From contig JALHNB010000022.1 of the NCBI GenBank assembly GCA_022843745.1, positions 31,113 to 93,951 on the forward strand: a stretch of DNA of 62,839 bases, read 5' to 3'. A program made the translations under genes and the position numbers. The notes under the pieces were generated by a model. The model had not been told where the DNA came from. It worked only from the letters and a program-made list of their open reading frames with translations, and did no database searches. The DNA is from Anaerolineae bacterium (GTDB taxonomy: Bacteria; Chloroflexota; Anaerolineae; Aggregatilineales; Phototrophicaceae). Below are positions 57,604 through 62,839 of the stretch, in pieces (within the stretch, counting starts at the first letter, position 1; each line of letters starts with the position of its first letter).

Positions 57604-59169
57604 ATGAGACAGTCTCAAAAGCGCTCAATATTCTTTATCGCTGTTGTTTTATTGCTAACCTTCTCGGCGGCAGCCTGGGCGCAGGACGCAACAGAGGAAG
57701 CGACAGAAGCCGCAGCCGAAACGACCTCGCAAGGTACTAATCTGACCTACAACTCGCCCGTCCAGGGTGCGATTGACAACACAAGCTTTACGCAAATCTG
57801 GACACTGCAAACAGCTTCCGCGGATCGCATTTCGATTATGGTCGAGCGCACAGACGGCAATCTTATCCCGACTCTCGATCTGCTAGACCCGAACAGCCAG
57901 GTTCTCCAAAGCAGTTACGGCTCGGATGAAACCGCTTCGAAAGCAATCATTCAGAATTTTACACTGCCGGCGGGTGGTACATTCCAGGTGCAGGTGGGGC
58001 GTGATGGTGGTGAAGCTGGCACGACCAGCGGTAGTTATTCGCTGACCGTGATCCCATTGGCTACGGCGCAGGATAACCCCAATAACACACTGGTGCTTGA
58101 TTCGATTCAGTACGATACCCCTGCACGTGGCGAATTGAGTGCGACTCAGTGGGTCAGCCTCTATACGCTGGATGCGCCTGCTTCCGACATCATTCAGGTG
58201 CGTGTGGAGCGCGTCAGCGGCACACTCATGCCTGAAATCGATGTGCGCGATGTCAATGGCTCGTCTATCGGCTACGGTTATCTTGATAATTCCGGCACCT
58301 TTGCCCAAACCAGCCCCATTTCGTTGACGGCTCCCGGACAGTATACGATTGCCGTTTTGCGCCAGCGCGGATTTACAGGTGATACCACTGGTGGTTATGA
58401 AGTCACCGTCAAGCTGGTTGGTGCGGGTGAAAGTAACGCATCTCTGCAAGGCGCGGCGGGGACGGTGGAGTATGATACGCCGCTGACGGGTACACTGACC
58501 AATGCACGTTGGTACGAGGATTGGCAGTTGACCACTGAGGCAGGCGATACCTTGACGATTAATGTCGAACGCCCAGAAAGCGTTGAAGATGGCATCGTCG
58601 GCAATCTCCAGCCGGAAGTGATTCTTTTGGGTGGCAGCGGTCAGGAACTCCGGCGCGGTTATCTGAATAGTGACGGTGCAAGTGCGGTCATTGAGCGCTA
58701 TCGCCTGGATACCAGAGGCTCGTATACCGTGCGCGTTGTTCGCTACAGTGATCAGGATGGTCTGACATCCGGCACGTATAATCTGACAGTGCATCTGGTT
58801 GGCTCTGGCGAAGGCAGCCCCAATCTGGAATCCGTGACTGGCACAATTGAAAAAGGCACACCTGTGACTGGTGAAATCACACCCGCACGTTGGGCGGATA
58901 GCTGGACATATGAGGCTACCGAGGGCGAACAGGTGGACATCAAAGTGACCCGCGAGGATGGAACCTTGATTCCGCTGATCGACATTCAGGACATCAATGG
59001 TCAATCCGTTCGCTCGGTTTATTTCGAAGCCAGTCGTGATCGCGCCCTGCTGCCGGGGTACACATTCCCAGGCACAGGTACATACCGCATTGTTGTGCTG
59101 CGTGACCGCGAACAGGATGGCCTGACCACAGGCACATACACCCTCGCAATCAGCGCACCCGCGCAATAA
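57604..59169 (+). CDS. Secreted protein with four PPC-like beta domains
   Basis: 521 aa. Signal peptide SIFFIAVVLLLTFSAAAWAQD; then an Ala/Glu/Thr linker. Four ~105-120-aa repeats follow, each with a W-containing start (TQIWTLQT, TQWVSLYT, ARWYEDWQLT, ARWADSWTYE), a NLIPTLDLLD-like strand, and a [ST]G[ST]Y.LTV end. This is the bacterial pre-peptidase C-terminal/PPC-like beta-sandwich. It is likely a surface or secreted binding protein with no catalytic domain. A perfect AAGGAGAAA ribosome site precedes ATG 57604. Confidence 0.9.
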   Translation: MRQSQKRSIFFIAVVLLLTFSAAAWAQDATEEATEAAAETTSQGTNLTYNSPVQGAIDNTSFTQIWTLQTASADRISIMVERTDGNLIPTLDLLDPNSQVLQSSYGSDETASKAIIQNFTLPAGGTFQVQVGRDGGEAGTTSGSYSLTVIPLATAQDNPNNTLVLDSIQYDTPARGELSATQWVSLYTLDAPASDIIQVRVERVSGTLMPEIDVRDVNGSSIGYGYLDNSGTFAQTSPISLTAPGQYTIAVLRQRGFTGDTTGGYEVTVKLVGAGESNASLQGAAGTVEYDTPLTGTLTNARWYEDWQLTTEAGDTLTINVERPESVEDGIVGNLQPEVILLGGSGQELRRGYLNSDGASAVIERYRLDTRGSYTVRVVRYSDQDGLTSGTYNLTVHLVGSGEGSPNLESVTGTIEKGTPVTGEITPARWADSWTYEATEGEQVDIKVTREDGTLIPLIDIQDINGQSVRSVYFEASRDRALLPGYTFPGTGTYRIVVLRDREQDGLTTGTYTLAISAPAQ

Positions 59170-59180
59170 GCGATAATTTG

Positions 59181-59209
59181 GTAGGGGCGCCTCGCCGAGT
59201 CGCCCCTAC
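59181..59209. repeat. REP-like palindrome (intergenic)
   Basis: 29 bp with arms GTAGGGGCGCCTCG and CGAGTCGCCCCTAC, between the secreted protein and the SDR gene. A TTG start at 59178 would translate it; the real start is downstream (59286). Confidence 0.85.
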
Positions 59210-59285
59210 AGCCCTCTTGGAAATGCCTTTCCCCACATGCTACAATGGCGCGACCTTTTTAAAACAGGGAAGGCATAATTTGAGC

Positions 59286-60254
59286 ATGGATAATCAGGTT
59301 TTCGATTGGCGTAGCCAACGAGTAATCGTCACGGGTGGAAATGGTTTTCTAGGACGGCATCTGGTCGATCATCTGCGTTCGCTAGGTGCGGCAGAAATCG
59401 TCGTTCCCCGCAGTCGCGATTATGACCTGCGCGAAAAAGAGGCCGTCGTGCGGCTGTACGAGCAAAACCCCGATGCGACGATGGTCATTCATCTGGCGGC
59501 AACCGTCGGTGGCATCGGCGCGAATCGTGAGCATCCTGGCCTGTTCTTCTACGACAACATGATGATGGGAACGCTGCTGCTGGAATATGCGCGTCGTTTC
59601 AATATTCCCAAATTTGTCGGCATCGGTACAGTGTGCAGCTATCCCAAATATACGCCTGTGCCATTTAAAGAAGAGGACATCTGGGACGGCTATCCCGAAG
59701 AAACCAATGCTCCCTACGGCCTCGCTAAAAAAATGCTCATGGTGCAAAGCCAGGCTTACCGTGCCGAATATGGCTACAATGCCATTCACCTGCTTCCGGT
59801 CAATCTTTATGGCCCCGGTGACAATTTTGACCCAAAATCCGCGCACGTCATTCCCGATATGATCCGCAAAATGATGGATGCTAAAGCGCAAAATCTGCCC
59901 TTTGTGACGTTGTTTGGGGATGGGACACCGACGCGCGAATTTTTGTATGTGAAGGATGCTGCCGAAGCGATTGCGCGTGCCGCTGCCGCTTATAACGCCC
60001 CTGAACCCGTCAATATTGGCAGCAGTTTTGAAATCAGTATCAAGGAGTTGGCAGAAACAATTGCCACATTGGTCGGTTTTCAGGGCGAATTGCGATGGGA
60101 TACCTCCAAGCCCAACGGCCAGCCGCGCCGTAAGCTGGATGTCAGCCGCGCCGAGCATGAATTTGGCTTTCGGTCATTTACGACATTTGAGAATGGTCTG
60201 CGCGAGACGATTGTATGGTATACACAGCAACAAATCTCACTTTCGATGACTTGA
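59286..60254 (+). CDS. GDP-L-fucose synthase-like epimerase/reductase (SDR)
   Basis: About 322 aa from ATG 59286. Cofactor motif VIVTGGNGFLGRHLVDHL; catalytic YGLAKKM with Tyr/Lys spaced as in GDP-fucose synthases (NAPYGLAKKMLMVQSQAY); conserved VGGIGANREHPG and NLYGPGDNFD. The family converts GDP-4-keto-6-deoxymannose to GDP-fucose; related epimerases act on other sugars, so this is probable rather than proven. It may supply the EPS glycosyltransferases. A stand-alone gene preceded by a palindromic repeat. Confidence 0.88.
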   Translation: MDNQVFDWRSQRVIVTGGNGFLGRHLVDHLRSLGAAEIVVPRSRDYDLREKEAVVRLYEQNPDATMVIHLAATVGGIGANREHPGLFFYDNMMMGTLLLEYARRFNIPKFVGIGTVCSYPKYTPVPFKEEDIWDGYPEETNAPYGLAKKMLMVQSQAYRAEYGYNAIHLLPVNLYGPGDNFDPKSAHVIPDMIRKMMDAKAQNLPFVTLFGDGTPTREFLYVKDAAEAIARAAAAYNAPEPVNIGSSFEISIKELAETIATLVGFQGELRWDTSKPNGQPRRKLDVSRAEHEFGFRSFTTFENGLRETIVWYTQQQISLSMT

Positions 60255-60427
60255 TGATTTGAACCTCACATCAAAGACTGGTGTAACTATAAGAATTGCA
60301 CAATGAGATGGGCGATTTTTTGTTAGAGCCTCGATAGTAGAATTTGACAGATAGGGTATTATCGTGCAAACTCTTCGATTTATAACGAAACTTAACAAAG
60401 TCGAGTCTAGGAAAGGGGACCTCTAAT

Positions 60428-61462
60428 TTGGCAGTCCTTATGGAGGTCAAAGACCTCGTAACACGTTTTTATACGCAGGAAGGGACGGTTTACGCCGTCA
60501 ATGGGATTTCATACACGCTTGGCGAAAGTGAAACCCTGGGTGTCGTAGGCGAAAGCGGTAGTGGTAAAAGTGTTCACGCGCTTTCGATCATGGGCCTGAT
60601 CCCCAGCCCGCCAGGAAAGGTCGAGGGCGGAGAAGTTACGTTCCGAGGGCGTGATCTGCTCAAGCTTTCGAAAGAAGAAATGCGGCTGGTGCGTGGCGCT
60701 GAAATTGCCATGATTTTCCAGGACCCTATGACCTCATTGAACCCCGTGCTAACCATCGGATCGCAGATTACCGAAGCACTGAAGCTGCATATGGGCATGA
60801 ATAACAACGAAGCCCGCAAGCGTGCCGCCGAGCTGCTGACTCTGGTAGGTATCCCGGATGCCGCATCTCGTCTGGACGATTACCCCCATCAATTCTCTGG
60901 TGGTATGCGACAGCGCGTGATGATCGCGATGGGGTTGTCATGCAATCCTAAGCTGCTCATCGCTGATGAACCGACAACAGCGCTCGATGTGACTATTCAA
61001 GCTCAGATTCTCGATCTCGTGAAACGCCTGCGTGAAGAGTTTGGCATGGCGATTATCTGGGTTAGTCACGATCTCGGTGTGGTCGCAGGTATTGCCGACA
61101 CGATCCAGGTGATGTACGCCGGAACGATTGTCGAGCGTGGGCCAGTCGATATCGTCTTTGCAGATACACGCCACCCCTACACGCTGGGCTTGCTCTCATC
61201 GCTGCCACGTCTGGATGAAGAAGGTGGTTCACGGCGCTTGACTTCGATTGAAGGTTCGCCGCCGGATATGCGTAACCCGATTAAAGGTTGTCCGTTCGCG
61301 CCTCGCTGCGCTTATCGTAAAGATGTTTGTTGGGAAGTAACGCCGCCTCTGGAAATTGTCCCTGAAGCTGGAATCGAAAAGCATTTGATGGCCTGCTGGG
61401 TAGACGTTCGCTCAGGAGAATTACGTGAAGGTGCGCCCCATGTTCAAGGAGTCCAGGCATGA
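60428..61462 (+). CDS. Oligo/dipeptide ABC transporter ATP-binding protein (DppD/OppD-like)
   Basis: 344 aa from TTG 60428 with AAAGGGG upstream (ATG 60440 is the alternative). Walker A GESGSGKS, signature SGGMRQR, Walker [13 protein letters not shown], and the C-terminal oligopeptide ABC domain with a CPFAPRC...CW cysteine pattern. It hydrolyses ATP for peptide or nickel uptake together with the next gene. Permease and binding-protein genes are not in the window. Confidence 0.95.
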   Translation: MAVLMEVKDLVTRFYTQEGTVYAVNGISYTLGESETLGVVGESGSGKSVHALSIMGLIPSPPGKVEGGEVTFRGRDLLKLSKEEMRLVRGAEIAMIFQDPMTSLNPVLTIGSQITEALKLHMGMNNNEARKRAAELLTLVGIPDAASRLDDYPHQFSGGMRQRVMIAMGLSCNPKLLIADEPTTALDVTIQAQILDLVKRLREEFGMAIIWVSHDLGVVAGIADTIQVMYAGTIVERGPVDIVFADTRHPYTLGLLSSLPRLDEEGGSRRLTSIEGSPPDMRNPIKGCPFAPRCAYRKDVCWEVTPPLEIVPEAGIEKHLMACWVDVRSGELREGAPHVQGVQA

Positions 61463-62511
61463 TTAGCCCTGCCCCTCAATCAAAAGCCAAATCCAGCACT
61501 GGCGAGAAAGAAGTTCTCGTCAAGGTACGCAATTTAAAGAAGCATTTCCCGATTACCTCCGGCGTGATTTTCCAACGTCAGGTCGGAGCAGTGAAAGCCG
61601 TTGATGGCGTGAGCTTTGATATTTTCAAAGGCGAAACGCTTGGCCTCGTGGGAGAATCCGGCTGCGGTAAAAGCACCACCGGACGCACGATTCTCCAGCT
61701 CTATAAACCCACTGAAGGCTCGGTTTCGATCAAGGATACCGAAGAAAATGGTCAGGAATCCTATCGGGAATTGACTACGATGAAGGGCGAAGAACTGCGC
61801 CGTATGCGACGCAAGATGCAGATGATCTTCCAGGATCCCTATGCTTCGCTCAACCCACGTATGTCGGTTGGTCGTATCGTCAGCGAGCCGCTGCGCATCC
61901 ATAACATTATGGGACGCAAGGAGCAGGATGAATACGTCGAGCATTTGTTGGAACGAGTAGGCTTGAACCCCTACTATGTCAACCGCTATCCGCATGAATT
62001 TTCTGGCGGACAGCGCCAGCGTATTGGTATCGCCCGCGCGTTGGCGCTTGAGCCAAGTTTCATCGTCGCTGATGAGCCGATCTCCGCGCTGGATGTGTCC
62101 ATTCAGGCGCAGGTCGTCAACCTGCTTGAAGATTTGCAGGAAGAATTGAACCTGACTTATCTGTTTATCGCGCATGATCTGAGTATGGTGCGCCATATTT
62201 GTGATCGTGTGGCGGTGATGTACCTGGGCAAGATCGTCGAACTCGCGCCATCAAACGAGCTTTACGACAACCCACTGCACCCGTATACGCAGGCGCTCCT
62301 GTCGGCGGTACCTGTGCCAGACCCGGCGCTGGAAAAGAAACGTCAGCGTATCATTCTGACGGGCGATGTGCCTAGCCCCGCCAATCCGCCGCGCGGCTGC
62401 AATTTTAACACCCGCTGCCCGGTTCGTTTTGATCTGTGCTATCGTGAACCCGATCCTGAACTCATCGAAGTTTCACCGGGACATTGGGCAGCCTGCCACC
62501 GCGTCGTATAA
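61459..62511 (+). CDS. Oligo/dipeptide ABC transporter ATP-binding protein (DppF/OppF-like)
   Basis: A 350-aa partner ATPase. The ATG overlaps the previous stop by four bases (ATGA). Walker [10 protein letters not shown], signature [15 protein letters not shown], Walker [14 protein letters not shown]-terminal [18 protein letters not shown]. The H-loop and Q-loop regions are intact. A hairpin with T-run follows the stop. Confidence 0.95.
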   Translation: MISPAPQSKAKSSTGEKEVLVKVRNLKKHFPITSGVIFQRQVGAVKAVDGVSFDIFKGETLGLVGESGCGKSTTGRTILQLYKPTEGSVSIKDTEENGQESYRELTTMKGEELRRMRRKMQMIFQDPYASLNPRMSVGRIVSEPLRIHNIMGRKEQDEYVEHLLERVGLNPYYVNRYPHEFSGGQRQRIGIARALALEPSFIVADEPISALDVSIQAQVVNLLEDLQEELNLTYLFIAHDLSMVRHICDRVAVMYLGKIVELAPSNELYDNPLHPYTQALLSAVPVPDPALEKKRQRIILTGDVPSPANPPRGCNFNTRCPVRFDLCYREPDPELIEVSPGHWAACHRVV

Positions 62512-62531
62512 GCTAAAACTCACCGAAATAA

Positions 62532-62575
62532 GTAGAGGCGAGTCTTTCTTGGACTCGCCCCTATTGTTTTTAATC
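62532..62575 (+). terminator. REP-like hairpin acting as a terminator
   Basis: GTAGAGGCGAGTC and GACTCGCCCCTAT form a long stem around TTTCTTG, followed by TGTTTTTAATC. It is one of the dispersed palindromes and also has terminator geometry after dppF. Confidence 0.65.
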
Positions 62576-62595
62576 ACCTGCCAAATGCCGTTAAT

Positions 62596-62823
62596 TTATT
62601 TTCGGCGTTTGGAAATGTTGTTGAAACCCCAGAGTTCCTTCTTTTCAGTTTCCGCCGCAGGTAATTTCAACCGATTCGGCGTTTGCCCACCTTCGGCATA
62701 TTTGGTCGCGCTGTCTTCGTCGTAGGTTACACTGCGCCGTTTCTTCCACTGCTTCCCAAACTCTGAGCGTTCTATTTCGCTGGTTGCGCGTCGAATATCC
62801 GGTTGAACGAGCGTCGGCGTCAC
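62596..62823 (-). CDS. Small basic protein, probably 5'-truncated by the window edge
   Basis: 75 aa if it starts at GTG 62823, but the frame stays open up to the window end, so the true start may lie outside. Rich in Lys/Arg/Glu (GKQWKKRRSVTYDEDSATKY); no recognised domain. No ribosome site is evident. Confidence 0.45.
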   Translation of the reverse strand: MTPTLVQPDIRRATSEIERSEFGKQWKKRRSVTYDEDSATKYAEGGQTPNRLKLPAAETEKKELWGFNNISKRRK

Positions 62824-62839
62824 GCTGGGTCGGCTAACA

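Noticed and set aside
57883-59166. Long minus-strand open frame (427 codons) opposite the four-repeat secreted protein
   Set aside because: Exactly antisense to a gene with signal peptide, ribosome site and repeated domain structure; its Cys/His/Arg-rich translation has no domain, so it is a frame shadow of the repeats.
59178-59285. N-terminal extension of the GDP-fucose-synthase-like gene from TTG 59178
   Set aside because: It would translate a palindromic repeat (VGAPRRVAPT) and lacks a ribosome site; ATG 59286 leads directly to the Rossmann motif.
60344-60386. TTGACA at 60344 as promoter of dppD
   Set aside because: No -10 at 16-18 bp; TATAAC lies 31 bp away and TATTAT only 7 bp away.

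Overview
The window reads as a chromosomal piece of a free-living bacterium with roughly 50% GC. I infer a Chloroflexota (Anaerolineae-like) member. The reasons are a bacterial Elp3, many Thr/Pro-rich secreted proteins, a STAND ATPase with TPRs, three M42 aminopeptidases in a row, and dispersed palindromes of the GTAGGGGCGA...TCGCCCCTAC kind. This placement rests on family recollection and was not tested by a search. I see no rRNA, CRISPR array, IS element, prophage or replication origin. One tRNA (Cys) is present.

Layout. 0.15-1.9 kb: a TetR regulator and an atypical SDR. 2.0-5.9 kb: a minus-strand polysaccharide operon (membrane protein, GT4, and a GT9-WecG fusion interrupted in frame by three palindromic elements). 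6.05-6.4 kb: tRNA-Cys and a zinc-ribbon microprotein. 6.6-18.7 kb: a plus-strand exopolysaccharide locus holding a Wzz/BY-kinase with an added HTH, an O-antigen-ligase-like protein, a frameshifted GT39, a BNR protein, an FAD oxidoreductase, two GT4s and the priming sugar-phosphate transferase. 18.8-23 kb: an AT-rich TIR gene, then a minus-strand run with SufE, sulfurtransferase, TauE, a DUF4097-like protein and an alpha/beta hydrolase. 23.2-27.6 kb: DedA, GT39 and two tandem SDRs. 27.6-35.7 kb: TrmB, a PhyH-type oxygenase, a methyltransferase, Elp3, and a radical-SAM/HhH protein. 35.9-40.0 kb: a PT-rich membrane protein and three M42 peptidases with a STAS-like protein between them.

40.3-48.9 kb is the most unusual region. 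A soluble sensor histidine kinase, a cyclic-nucleotide-binding-domain/TIR protein and a class III nucleotide cyclase fused to a STAND ATPase and TPRs form a tight plus-strand operon, facing a second STAND-TPR ATPase on the other strand. A cyclase next to a cNMP-gated TIR is the logic of Pycsar anti-phage defence (PycC + PycTIR). Here the cyclase carries its own STAND/TPR sensor and a histidine kinase leads the operon, so I regard it as a candidate variant defence or programmed NAD-depletion system. Two further TIR proteins that keep the catalytic Glu lie at 18.8 and 52.0 kb.

49-62.8 kb: secreted and membrane proteins, Trm112, an MFS exporter, GNAT, a protein with a bare HisKA domain inserted in a DUF4139-like scaffold, a four-repeat secreted protein, a GDP-fucose-synthase-like SDR and a DppD/DppF ATPase pair whose permeases are not in the window. 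Several gene 3' ends are followed by decayed tandem copies of themselves.
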